64,000 nt of DNA, taken from positions 1,054,001-1,118,000 of the forward strand of contig NZ_AP017422.1 of NCBI RefSeq assembly GCF_002355595.1, written 5' to 3'. Positions 45,201 through 51,861 of this stretch are shown here, piece by piece (the first letter of the stretch is position 1; every line of letters begins with the position of its first letter). A program made the position numbers and the translations under genes. The notes beneath the pieces were generated by a model. That model did not search any database and had not been told where the DNA came from. It saw nothing but the letters and a program-made list of their open reading frames with translations. The stretch comes from Filimonas lacunae. Lineage in GTDB: Bacteria; Bacteroidota; Bacteroidia; Chitinophagales; Chitinophagaceae.

Positions 45201-46500
45201 GCCTAAGTTGTCGCCTGCAGTAGATAGTGTGCAAAACAATCCTGTGCCGGTTGATACGGTAACGGTAGAAGGGGTTACCTACTATGCTTATACAGTGAAA
45301 CAGCAGTTTATAATAGATACTACCGGTATTATCAACGTACCTGTGTCGTATACTTCGCCGCTGATTGAAAAATGTTCCGGCATAGAAACAGGGGTGGTAA
45401 CCTTACAGATATTACCTGCGCCTGAAACAGATTTCAGTGTCGTGTTCCCGGGTGGTGTTACGGTGGGTTGTGAAGGATCGGAGGTAACACTTACCGGTGA
45501 TGTGATTACGGCCAATGGTATTGCATTAAGCGAATGGCAATGGACGTTCCCGGGCAATGCCACTGCTACAGGACAAATTCAGAAACATGTGTTTAACGGG
45601 GCCGATTCCTTTGCGGTTACCTTAAGGGGAGTTACGGCAGATGGTTGTGTGTCGGATACTACCAAGTATGTAGTGGTGAAACCAAGACCAGTGCCAGTAG
45701 TGACTAAAGACAGTATCCCGGTTTGTGCGGGCGATACTACCACCTTTACGGTTGACAGTGTGGCTGCGGATATTACCTATAACTGGTACGATGCAGCAAC
45801 AGGGGGTACGTTAGTGCACACAGGTCTGAGCTTTACCACCAGCGCCAGCACGCCATTACCGGCTACTTATTATGTAGAAGGAGTTAGTGCGGGATCATGT
45901 GCCAGTGTATCGCGCAAAAAGGTAACGGTATATGGGGTTAACCAGCTGGATAAGCCAGTGGTTTCCGGAACCAGTACGCCTATCTCCATAACGTTTACGT
46001 GGACGGCGGTTTCAGGTGCTACAGGATATGAAGTGAGTATTGACGGCGGCACTACCTGGATAACGCCAAGCTCCGGAGCTACAGGCACCACACATGTGAT
46101 AGAAGGATTAACTCCATTTACCGAAGTAACGATATTGGTGCGTGCATTGGGTGTAACAGCTTGTCAGCTGAGTGTATCGGATGCTGTTACGGAAAAAACT
46201 ACCACCAATGATGTGTTTGTAGGTAATGCGTTTACACCTAACGGAGATGGTATTAACGATGTGTTTATCATACAGGGATATGCGATTAAGGAAATGAAGT
46301 TTATGGTGTTTAACCAGTGGGGCGAGAAACTGGCCGAAACTGTAAACCCTGTAATGGATGCGAATGGTGCGCATGTGGTATGGGATGGCAGGTATAAAGG
46401 CAAACTGCAACCATCCGGTGTGTATATGTACGTGGCGCAGATACTGTTGATAAACGGTGAAACGGTGCAGAAGAAAGGGGCCATTAACCTCATCAGGTAA
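33244..46500 (+). CDS. giant modular beta-helix adhesin, T9SS substrate
   Basis: A 4418-residue secreted protein from ATG 33244; the signal peptide ends at SFSMAQ. Order (approximate residues): N-terminal beta domain 30-220; Ig-like domain; beta-helix module 1 (320-776); Ig-like; GEVED domain (880-1038, with DYNRDGDFND and GETEDY); Ig-like; module 2 (1140-1603); Ig-like; module 3 (1701-2166); Ig-like; module 4 (2268-2738); Ig-like; module 5 (2840-3330); linker; IgGFc-binding-like domain (3485-3940, GRDFWVGYQ); PKD (4066-4150); Ig-like; fibronectin III (4234-4320); and a CHU_C/T9SS type B sorting domain (4325-4418, NAFTPNGDGINDVF). It is exported by T9SS and likely bound to the surface as an adhesin or gliding protein. 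The secretion-linked genes follow directly downstream. Confidence 0.9.
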   Translation: MTQLYTGRTFRKRLLLMAMMLSASFSMAQNTVQIGAGTSVPANTLYGPVYRYSSTSTTSASRCDMVFTEAEMAAAGIPNGAIITAVAFNKTNVANFTANTTTHAMLMANTTNTTLATTATWAGIQTTHTQVYSSTSFNVPSAAGWVSWSITPFVYTGKALEIATETSMAGSGGATDNFAWQYTTGTADKIVGVASLGATLNGTVTDYKYRPNIRITYTAPGPCTTPPVPGKASVSATKLCAGSPLLLSLTGNNYGTGLTITWQSAAAAAGPYADISTAGNTASYSTVAVAGVQYYRAAVTCSGNTQYSDTVSVNGTAGLAGGTYTIDASSPTNGTNYTSFADAVAALSCGITGPVVFNVTPGGPVYNEQVIIPEILGASVINTITFKGNGNTLSFASSNTNERAVLKLNGADHVIIDSLIINATGTSSSQYGFGVQLINNADSNIIRNCSINVTTSSTSSNYSGVVINASAASATTSGSTLCDGNLIIGNTVVGGYYGMTMVGGFGSLIEANRFVNNQVKDFYFYGIYAYYISNAVIEGNSISRPDRTSLSTFYGIYLGDGTVGAQVIKNRLFNPTGADNTSTAAVYGIYLSFTSGTAIAPNLVANNLVYDINGAGSIYALYEYDAPYSHFYHNTISLDNTANTSSNITRGYYESFTADGVELKNNIISVTRGGTGSNYAVYIFSGTTLASDYNNLYVASGSNYAVGYIDGTYTSLADWQAASGLDGGSVSVDPQFTQAAAGIYLPGNAAAFNNLGDAVGVTTDINGATRSDVVPDLGAYENTVNVCVTPPLPGKVSGPSSVGVNTPFSLSLKNGSSGTGQTYQWQISLDHITFTNISGATVARLTTTQMQDSAFYRCLVTCGGNMAVSDTLKVSATYIYCSAVPSSTIDTEIFGVTLNGVKNASDCTTPATGVGSVLNRYSNFQDKGVLTHVTQGASATFSVDQDDCTPSTYYSAAVAIWIDYNRDGDFNDPDEKVFVEDALTLGPRTISGKFKIPLSATAGITTMRVILAEGYSGTSLVPCLSYTYGETEDYLIQIDAAVPCAGTPVAGTTTSTKLYACPSEAFALDVSGVSTASGLTYQWQTSADNNTWTNINGKVSDHVDTSQQVTTYYRYIVTCANGGLAGVAAPVKVTSPGIVSGTYSIDNTQPASATNFTTFKDAYDYIKCGINGPVVFNVAPGSVPYNEQLIMQPVPGASAVNTITFNGNGAALTYKSTNSNERAVIKLNGADHVIFDSLIINATGSTSAEYGFGVQLLNDADSNIVRKCTINITTASTSSNYAGVVISASATSATTTGTTACDGNVFANNSITGGYYGMTLVGGSGSNIYHNRFVNNTVKDFYYYGIYILYTGHAIIEGNSISRPNRSDVSLFYGIRVGSDNIMDSVVRNRIFNTMGASKTNTSTQYGIYIASTNAKADSATVFANNLMYDFNGAGTVYAFYNSGSPNTRYYHNTLSLDNTKNTSDASTYGFYQSSTASNVEFKNNIITLSRGGTGKNYGIYLATSASVVTIDYNNYFKADSSNNYTGYSNSTDYKDLIDWQNGTSKDAHSVVFDPEYLDKSQGDYKPMSNLLDNLGTALGVSNDINQAARSVTTPDMGAYEYVAIPCTTPPVPGTVVSSVDPACLNVPFTLSINGGVTGYGQTYQWQSSADNTNWNNIATATNRSLTTTQGVSTYYRIVYTCGTNSVPSTAVRVTTPTLVSGTFTIDKTQPATPTRFQSFNDAYNFLRCGINGPVVFNVAPGTGPYNEQLVMEYVQGVSAVNTITFNGNGNTIRFASTNGSERAVIKLKGSKHVIFDSLVIDARSGDYAYGVQLTANSDSNTVRRCVINALQTSTSDQYAGIVISGSETDPVGTGIVLSDDNNFEYNKINGGYYGITLAATFTNGGNGRNRFMGNTIMDFYATGIYVAGSYGTIIDSNSISRPNRTTVTEFKGIYFTAQKNTGCYITRNRIFNPFGNATSSTDAFYGIYFNNSDGSTGGSTYNENTVSNNLIYGVNGAGAAYGIANTGSDYAYYYHNTVVLDNESTTSTATNRGFYQTTTATGLIFANNLIAISAAGTGTKHCIYLGGILPLAMDYNDYYISSIAGTNAVGYYGASQARLSDWVTAVGNGMERASVSSIPSFVDAANGNYTPGNAGLNNKGAFVGVTNDIVNVVRSASTPDIGAYEFTPPPCSVPPVNGKVLIAPASVCQNKKVYLSMDIRAYGEGQTFQWQTAKTLTGAFENMGKPMLAADTVINSDTTLYYRVVASCGTNTVYSDTVQLIVSPAMPGGTYTINKTLATDYVPGKAGGNFASFADAKTAMGCGITGGPIVFNVAANTGPYNEKLALDSIAGVTAINTITFNGNGNTITANSSTSTDRAVITLNGADHITFDNLVIDAGTGTYGYGVQLLNNADSNTFRNNTIKTSVTGTTSNFAGVVINASASAAVTTGNTLCDANLFENNTITGGNYGITVVGGTAVASYINNNRFAGNTIKDFYTQGMYVVGTANTVVEGNTFTRSARTTNPASIYGIYVTDAVSNRLVIRKNRFTRFLAATPAATATSYAIYHNSQDASVGNEDTVVNNLVYNLGGSGAQYGFYNLSADNVFYYHNTIALDDTLKVTAVTTGFYQSGVATGLRFKNNIVTVTRGGAGNKYGMYRNTTASEIEANKNDYYIKGINAYTGFYNAVNLVTVDQLKAATGQDTNSVTGNPLYTDSATGNFKPQLVYINDMGLPLNVASDIENAVRSTTKPDIGAYEFNAALCANPLVPGTAILSPASGLCLEKPVQLDITGHSPLGSITFQWEASPDGTNNWKAISQVQYSPAYDTVTTINSYYRAKVVCETATEYTNVIQIGLNNIMPAGTYTINSSAPATYVPGVAGGNFQSFNSAVQAMGCGVGGKVVINVLPGTNGVYNEQLLIPYVAGTSAANTVTFQSENGVASSANLSFAGTAAKNYTLRFDSTQNFIFKNLTITAQSTDYGRAVDVVNGAAADSIVGNTIVAPAVTTTTNATAGIYVNGNKGNKLVLKGNAISNGAYGIYFAGTSATLLSGKLHVIDSNQVVGTYVAGIYAAFANSLAITNNTVTLKGVMSSNASGISTSYADTALQVRGNQVHINQVTSASVNGIYILNTRSSMVSNTAVVAGNRVMADSNNTANIYGITVSASAGVQVVNNVSAINSGGNLVYGLYSLNNTGVVNYYNNSSNITTTGTRGYPGYFTQTASTALDVRNNIFSNKGGGKALFVNNPALFNGDYNMEYTSGTSLVEVSSGTVTTFATLAEWKNTWNWDASSISYEPAFANSSTLRPDINNPDVWAMHGRGVQIKGNNYDYDNNVRIEERALGVPDLGAYEFYPQTVPTVLSATPAVPVPNTTQVFTYGTDTVMRIAWDNAVPTGVSVRRYSGVVPQGLPAGMDSMYFYTQVEVTGSNDQKYNAQLYYVDSWQGSVADQNRIGMGRTTAANAWVVGAASTVDIRKKEISQNAMLYMDRFTGLINAYAQPVAEDSSSNRGRDFWVGYQRSNGFTGPDGGYQTMKIYMGAGDEPANVTITIEGSNGTPWVRNYYVPANSAITSDDMPTTNPNDARLFTEGLYQKQGIHIVSDVPIVAYAHVFESTNSGATLLMPTAVWGYEYYTLSSRQYYSTSGSASAFHVVAQHDNTWVEINPSKPTLNGWTKNGGTRPNGSYLVKLNKGDAYQVLGGVLSGAEGQDLTGSYVKSISNDAGECFPIGVFAGSTRTAIGCGTTTGGNGDYIIQQIFPYQAWGTKYATAPTSMQDGPSASYLMLNIYRVMVKDTATIVKRNGTPIAKTELINNKYYQFESSEGEYIESDKPVMVAQYMTSSGVCGVIGYSDPEMFYISPVQQAVKRSQFYRNDRYSIENNFITLVIPTEGLATLKIDKVNYLAYPAADRYVYTHPHLPGYSIVTKKWEAGAGSSVVESDMPFTGMVYGVGSAESYGYNIGTLVKNLNNLSTVNTSFNTGANPTDYTCKGAPFNMTILLPIAPETLTWQFSKVPKLSPAVDSVQNNPVPVDTVTVEGVTYYAYTVKQQFIIDTTGIINVPVSYTSPLIEKCSGIETGVVTLQILPAPETDFSVVFPGGVTVGCEGSEVTLTGDVITANGIALSEWQWTFPGNATATGQIQKHVFNGADSFAVTLRGVTADGCVSDTTKYVVVKPRPVPVVTKDSIPVCAGDTTTFTVDSVAADITYNWYDAATGGTLVHTGLSFTTSASTPLPATYYVEGVSAGSCASVSRKKVTVYGVNQLDKPVVSGTSTPISITFTWTAVSGATGYEVSIDGGTTWITPSSGATGTTHVIEGLTPFTEVTILVRALGVTACQLSVSDAVTEKTTTNDVFVGNAFTPNGDGINDVFIIQGYAIKEMKFMVFNQWGEKLAETVNPVMDANGAHVVWDGRYKGKLQPSGVYMYVAQILLINGETVQKKGAINLIR
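34203..43230 (+). repeat. five coding beta-helix modules
   Basis: Five in-frame modules of about 460-490 residues with Ig-like (and once GEVED) linkers. Each starts with G-T-(Y/F)-(T/S)-I-(D/N), then GPVVFNV or a variant, Y-N-E-(Q/K), NTITFNGNG, L-N-G-A-D-H-V, NADSN, then parallel beta-helix turns (GGYYG, GIY, F-Y-H-N-T) and ends in PD(L/M/I)GAYE. Modules 1-4 are closest to each other; module 5 is most divergent. Three more modules of the same kind occur in the protein starting at 60197. Confidence 0.88.
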
Positions 46501-46528
46501 CACCTCTTGTATTTCAATAAATAAAATT

Positions 46529-46567
46529 ATTCCGGGTGGCTGTTATGCCAATAGCAGCGCCCGGAAT
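46529..46567 (+). promoter_or_regulatory. intergenic stem-loop
   Basis: ATTCCGGG (46529-46536) faces CCCGGAAT (46560-46567), with an inner GCTG/CAGC pairing. It lies between the adhesin and the next gene without a T-run, so it may moderate read-through or protect the mRNA rather than terminate. Confidence 0.55.
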
Positions 46568-46603
46568 ATTACATAAGCTGAATATGGATGCTAAATACCT
46601 GTT

Positions 46604-49600
46604 ATGAAGTGTAAAATCATTATTCTTATTATAGCCTTGTTTGCCTGGTATTCAGGTATAGCTCAAAACGTTACCAATAAAGGGCTGGAGTTTTGGGTAG
46701 GGTATGGGCACCATCAGTATATGGAAAGCAATTGTGATGGATCGGGTACACCTACCAATAGCATGAACATGGTGATATACCTGAGCGCAGAGGAAGCCTG
46801 TACGGTAACCGTAACGTTGGATAGCAGTTCGGTAGGGCCTTTTAACAACAGTGCTTATGAGAAAGTATATAATATTCCGGCTAATACCGTTATCAGCACC
46901 GAAATAATACCCAAGGGCATTAACAATGCTACGCAAAGCGGCACCAATCCTAACTATGATGCCAGGCTGATCACCGATCCGCCACCGGCAGGAACGGGTG
47001 GGGAAGGATTGTTTAGAAAAAAAGGAATTCATATTGTAAGTACCAAGCCTATTGTGGCTTATGCGCATATATATGGCAGCGTGGCTTCGGGAGCTACCAT
47101 GTTGTTGCCGGTAACGGCCTGGGGACATAATTACACTTCTATGAACTCGGAGCAAAGAGATGCTTCTATGTCATATTCCTGGATGTATGTGATAGCCAAA
47201 GAGAATAACACGATGGTGCGTATTACGCCATCGGTGGCTACCCGTTTAGGAAAGCCGGCAGGTCAAACATTTGATGTTTTGTTACAAAAAGGCCAGATAT
47301 ACCAGGTGGTAGCGCAAAGCGATTGTGCCACCGGTGATGGGCCTGAGCTTACCGGCACCACCGTGCAAAGTATAGCAGGGCCGGATGGCGAATGTCATAC
47401 CGTTGCGGTGTTTGCTGGCAGTGGTCGTACGGCAGGTGAGCAAACAGAGTGCGGAACGGGTAGCGGACGTGATAATGATATTCAGCAACTGTTTCCCGAA
47501 CAAACCTGGGGCAAACGGTATTTAACTGTTCCTTTTTCATCAGCCAACAGTGCTGCAGGTTCTCCTACCCAGTTGCAAACCTGTGTATATAAAGTGCTGG
47601 TACGCGACCCCACCACTGTAGTAAGGCGTAATGGAGTGGTGTTAACCGGATTGATCAAGAACAAATATTATCGTTATAAAAGCAATACCATGGATTCTAT
47701 CATAGCTGATAAGCCTATTATGGTAGGGCAGTTTATGAGCATGGGTAACGGTTGTGGAACAGGCCTGGGCGATCCGGAAATGGTATATCTCAGCCCGATG
47801 GAGCAAGCCATTACCCGCGTGGGCTTTTACAGAAATGATAAAGAAAGTATTGTGATCAACTATCTTACGCTGGTAGTGCCTACCAAAGGGGTAGGTTCTT
47901 TGCGTATAGATGGTTCTACTACCTATACTACTTTTCCGCATGCTACACCGGGTTACACGGTGGTAGTGAAATCGTGGCCTGCCGCCAAAGCGCAATGTAC
48001 CGTTACATGCGATTCGGCATTTACAGGTATCACGTACGGTTTGGGTGGTGCAGAAAGCTATGCCTATAATGCCGGTACCTATCTTAATAATCTGAATGGT
48101 ATCCGAAATTTGCATAACAGCAGCGATACCACAAATGGAGGTAAAAACAGCCATGCTTATACCTGTGAAGGTTCGCCGGTAGAGTTATCTATATTGCTTC
48201 GTTACCAGGTAACCAAACTGGTGTGGAAGCTGAGTGCACTGGGTTTTGATATTATGCCTAACCTGGATGTTACATTAGATCCGGCTTCCACTGCTTATAA
48301 AGGAACGGTTACCAATAATGGTGTACTGTATTATAAATACACATTGCCCGGCACGTATACCTTTAATAAGGCAGGTACGTTTTATGTGCAGGTGCTGGCT
48401 ACCAGCCCATCCTTAACCGACTATTGTAATAATACCGAGGAGTTTTACATGGGTTTTGAAGTGAAAGCGAAACCGGTGGCAGACTTTACTATCGCTAATA
48501 CAACAGGGTGTGTGAAAGATACTACTTTCCTGACGGGGCCGGCTGCTACCTCTTTATCTAATATTCAGCAATGGTTGTGGACATTCCCGGATGGAAGCGT
48601 TAGTCACAGTAAAGACACCAGTAAAATATTGTCTGCTGCGGGAAGTAATACGGTTACGCTCCGGGTGGTTTCGGAAGAGGGTTGTGTGGCCGAGGTGGCT
48701 AAACAGGTAAGTCTGTATGCAGTGCCAACTGCATCTGTAACGGCAGCGCCCGCTTCGGCCTGTGAGGGAAGTGAGATTACTTTAACCCCGTCGGCTGCTT
48801 ATGCAGGTTCAGCTGTAATTAATAAATACTACTGGAACTTTGCCAACGGTAAAGACAGTACAGCCACCGCTGCCGGTGTGCAAAAGGTATTGTACAATAA
48901 GCCGGGTAGTTATGAAGTGAAGCTGGTAACAGGGGTGAGTAAGCTTTGTGTAAGTGATACTGCGCGTAAAGTGGTGGCTATTTATAGTAAACCTGTTATT
49001 GATATCACGTATCCGGCAGGCTGTTTACCGGCTGATGGGGTAGTGCAGTTTACCAACAACACTGCTACGCCTGATGGTCAAACCATTACTGCACATGCCT
49101 GGAATTTTGGTGATGCTACTGCTACACCGGCCAATCCTAACACGGCTACAGTAGCCAGCCCTTCGCATGTGTATGCGGCCAACAGTTACCAGATAAGCTA
49201 TCGTGCTACTTCTTCGCAGGGGTGTATTACCGATACCGTTATTAAAGCCACGTTTAGTGTAATGCCGGTGGTAAACTTCCCGGCATTAACGGCGGTGTGT
49301 GAAAATGCAGCAGCCTATTCAATTGCTATTGCTACTGTTAATGGTAGTGTGGTTACAGGAGGTACGTATAGCGGCAATGGAGTAGCGACAGATGGTACCT
49401 TCACGCCCGCCACTGCTGGTCCGGGTGTGCACACCATCAGCTATAGCTACACCGCAGCAGGAGGTTGTACCGTAACTAAAACATCTGCTATAGAAGTATA
49501 CGCCCGCCCGCTGGCTTCCTTTACGGCTACCAGTAGTGTTTGTTTGGGCGAACAGGTGCACATAGTACCAGCTGCTACAGCTGGCATTTACAGCTGGAAC

Positions 49601-50764
49601 TGGCAGTTGGGCAATGGTACTTCTGTAGTGTATAATAATGGCAATGCGTTTGATGTGCCTTATGCCAGTGCCGGTAATTATAATGTGGTGCTGGCTACGG
49701 TGAGCAGCCAGGGATGCCGCAGCTTACCCGATACGCAAAAGGTAAGTGTGCATCCGTTACCGGTGGCCGATTTTACGGCACCTGTAAAAATATGTTTGCC
49801 GGGGGATGCGGCGTTTGTTAATACCAGCACCGTGGCCGATAACAGTACCCTGAATTATGTTTGGAATTTTGGCGATGGCACGGCTACAGTAACTACTAAA
49901 GCGCCATCGCATACCTATGCCACTGCCGGAACCTACGCAGTGGTGCTTACCGCCACTTCTTCCTATGGTTGTGTAAGCACTACTACTAAAAGTGTAAATG
50001 ATTTTTATGCCAGGCCGGTAGCAGCATTTACCATTGCTCCGGAGCAGGTGTGTGAGGGTACGCCGGTAACTTTAACCGATGCAAGTACGCCTGCAGACGG
50101 TATTGCGAAGCGGAGCTGGAACCTGGGTGACAATGGGCCTGATGTGGCAGGTAAGGTGGTAGAAAAATTATATAACAATGCCCGTACTTACACGGTTCAG
50201 TTAACTGTTACCAATAATGCATCCTGTACGGCTACGGTATCTAAACAAGTGGTAGTGCATCCGCAACCACAGATAGATGCCGGTAAATCGTTTGCGGTGC
50301 AGGAAGGTACGCAGATACAATTTGAAGCCACTTCCAACTCGTCGTCCTTCGCATTTAGCTGGACGCCTGCGGCTGATTTATCCAACGCATCTGTATTGCA
50401 GCCAAAGCTGGTGGTGAACAGGGATGCTACTTATCGTTTAACTGCTGTAGGGGACTACTCCTGCACAGCTACCGATTCATTAACGGTAAAAGTATTGAAG
50501 ATAGTAGTGGTGCCCAATGCCTTTACACCTAATGGCGATAATATCAATGATAAATGGGAGATAGCGAATTTGTCTGATTATGCGGATTGTGTGGTGCAGG
50601 TGTTTAACCGTTACGGACAAAAAATGCTGGAACAGAAGGGTTACCAGGTACCGTGGAATGGTAAGATAAATGGCAGGGATGTACCTGTGGGAACTTACTA
50701 CTATGTAATAAGATTAGGCGATGGTTCTGCGCCGTTAACAGGCAGCATTACCATTATCCGTTAA
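46604..50764 (+). CDS. IgGFc-binding/PKD protein, T9SS type B substrate
   Basis: A 1386-residue secreted protein. Signal peptide 1-20 (ending SGIAQ); an IgGFc-binding-like domain at ~25-510 (KGLEFWVGYGHHQY; GIHIVSTKPIVAYAHIYGS), homologous to the C-terminal part of the giant adhesin just upstream; then about six to seven PKD or PKD-like domains between 620 and 1290 (for example AHAWNFGDAT, YVWNFGDGT, KRSWNLGDN); and a CHU_C sorting domain at ~1303-1386 (NAFTPNGDNINDKW to the end). It is a T9SS cargo attached at or released from the cell surface. It starts 103 nt after the adhesin and is followed 41 nt later by porP/sprF. Confidence 0.9.
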   Translation: MKCKIIILIIALFAWYSGIAQNVTNKGLEFWVGYGHHQYMESNCDGSGTPTNSMNMVIYLSAEEACTVTVTLDSSSVGPFNNSAYEKVYNIPANTVISTEIIPKGINNATQSGTNPNYDARLITDPPPAGTGGEGLFRKKGIHIVSTKPIVAYAHIYGSVASGATMLLPVTAWGHNYTSMNSEQRDASMSYSWMYVIAKENNTMVRITPSVATRLGKPAGQTFDVLLQKGQIYQVVAQSDCATGDGPELTGTTVQSIAGPDGECHTVAVFAGSGRTAGEQTECGTGSGRDNDIQQLFPEQTWGKRYLTVPFSSANSAAGSPTQLQTCVYKVLVRDPTTVVRRNGVVLTGLIKNKYYRYKSNTMDSIIADKPIMVGQFMSMGNGCGTGLGDPEMVYLSPMEQAITRVGFYRNDKESIVINYLTLVVPTKGVGSLRIDGSTTYTTFPHATPGYTVVVKSWPAAKAQCTVTCDSAFTGITYGLGGAESYAYNAGTYLNNLNGIRNLHNSSDTTNGGKNSHAYTCEGSPVELSILLRYQVTKLVWKLSALGFDIMPNLDVTLDPASTAYKGTVTNNGVLYYKYTLPGTYTFNKAGTFYVQVLATSPSLTDYCNNTEEFYMGFEVKAKPVADFTIANTTGCVKDTTFLTGPAATSLSNIQQWLWTFPDGSVSHSKDTSKILSAAGSNTVTLRVVSEEGCVAEVAKQVSLYAVPTASVTAAPASACEGSEITLTPSAAYAGSAVINKYYWNFANGKDSTATAAGVQKVLYNKPGSYEVKLVTGVSKLCVSDTARKVVAIYSKPVIDITYPAGCLPADGVVQFTNNTATPDGQTITAHAWNFGDATATPANPNTATVASPSHVYAANSYQISYRATSSQGCITDTVIKATFSVMPVVNFPALTAVCENAAAYSIAIATVNGSVVTGGTYSGNGVATDGTFTPATAGPGVHTISYSYTAAGGCTVTKTSAIEVYARPLASFTATSSVCLGEQVHIVPAATAGIYSWNWQLGNGTSVVYNNGNAFDVPYASAGNYNVVLATVSSQGCRSLPDTQKVSVHPLPVADFTAPVKICLPGDAAFVNTSTVADNSTLNYVWNFGDGTATVTTKAPSHTYATAGTYAVVLTATSSYGCVSTTTKSVNDFYARPVAAFTIAPEQVCEGTPVTLTDASTPADGIAKRSWNLGDNGPDVAGKVVEKLYNNARTYTVQLTVTNNASCTATVSKQVVVHPQPQIDAGKSFAVQEGTQIQFEATSNSSSFAFSWTPAADLSNASVLQPKLVVNRDATYRLTAVGDYSCTATDSLTVKVLKIVVVPNAFTPNGDNINDKWEIANLSDYADCVVQVFNRYGQKMLEQKGYQVPWNGKINGRDVPVGTYYYVIRLGDGSAPLTGSITIIR

Positions 50765-50805
50765 CAACCATTCATTTATTTCATGTATACTAATAAACTG
50801 ACGCA

Positions 50806-51828
50806 ATGAGAAAGCAAAGCAGAAAAAAGTTGTTGATAGCAGTGAGCTGCGTGCTGGTAGCTTCTTTGCTGGCGCCGGCAGGCAAAGGCTATGCCCAGGT
50901 TGATCCGCACTTTACACAATACTATGTGTATCCTGCCTGGTTAAACCCGGCGTTAACGGGTGTGTTTGATGGCGACTATCGTGCGGCGGCCATCTACCGC
51001 AATCAATGGAGTAATGTGTCCAGTGCTTTTTCTACTAAAGGGGCTGCATTGGATTTTAATACAAATAAGAATCTGAATGCTGGTGTAAGCGTGGTAAACC
51101 AGGCGGCTGGTGATGGGGGGTATAACTATACCACTGCCTATGGTAACGTGGCTTACACGGGCATCCGGTTTGGCAAAGGCGATTTTCAACGTGTGTCAAT
51201 AGGTTTACAGGCAGGGATGATACAACGTAAGTTTAATCCTTCCAAACTGGTGTTTGTTGATCAGTGGAACCCGGTAACCGGTGGCTTGCAGCCATCGCGC
51301 GATGCTATCACCAATCCCTCGGCTACTTCTTTCGATGCGGGAGCAGGGGTGTTGTATTACGATGCCACACCGGGTAAAAAAGCCAATGTGTTTGGTGGTG
51401 TTTCTGCATCGCATATCAACAGGCCTGAAAACAGGTTTGGAGCAGTATTGAATGAAAAAATGCCGGTACGTTATGTGGTGCACGGCGGTGTGAAACTGGC
51501 GTTGTCAGATCGTATATCGCTTACGCCCAATGCTATTTATCTGCGTCAGGGCAATGCCGAAGAAAAAGTGCTGGGTACCTACGCGCAGTTAAAAGCGGCA
51601 GTAGCTACCGATGTATTGTTTGGTGTTAACTACCGCTTCCAGGATGCGGTGTCGCTGTATGCGGGTGTAACACATAACAACCTGGTACTGAGTGTAAGCT
51701 ATGATGTTAACACGAGCGACCTGGGTAAAATGGTGGGGGGTACCAACAGCTTTGAAGTGTCGTTAACGTTTGTGGGTAAGAAAAAAGTGAAAGCGCCTGA
51801 GGTGGAATTTGTATGTCCTGCTTTGTAA
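50806..51828 (+). CDS. PorP/SprF family T9SS outer-membrane protein
   Basis: A 340-residue outer-membrane beta-barrel of the PorP/SprF family. The signal peptide ends near GKGYAQ, followed by the family start VDPHFTQYYVYPAWLNPALTG and YRNQW. PorP/SprF proteins work with type B cargo: in Flavobacterium SprF is needed for surface display of the giant adhesin SprB. The gene directly follows two CHU_C proteins, so it is most likely their dedicated partner. Confidence 0.93.
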   Translation: MRKQSRKKLLIAVSCVLVASLLAPAGKGYAQVDPHFTQYYVYPAWLNPALTGVFDGDYRAAAIYRNQWSNVSSAFSTKGAALDFNTNKNLNAGVSVVNQAAGDGGYNYTTAYGNVAYTGIRFGKGDFQRVSIGLQAGMIQRKFNPSKLVFVDQWNPVTGGLQPSRDAITNPSATSFDAGAGVLYYDATPGKKANVFGGVSASHINRPENRFGAVLNEKMPVRYVVHGGVKLALSDRISLTPNAIYLRQGNAEEKVLGTYAQLKAAVATDVLFGVNYRFQDAVSLYAGVTHNNLVLSVSYDVNTSDLGKMVGGTNSFEVSLTFVGKKKVKAPEVEFVCPAL

Positions 51829-51861
51829 CGTATTGGTTGTACTTAAATAATTTATATACAC

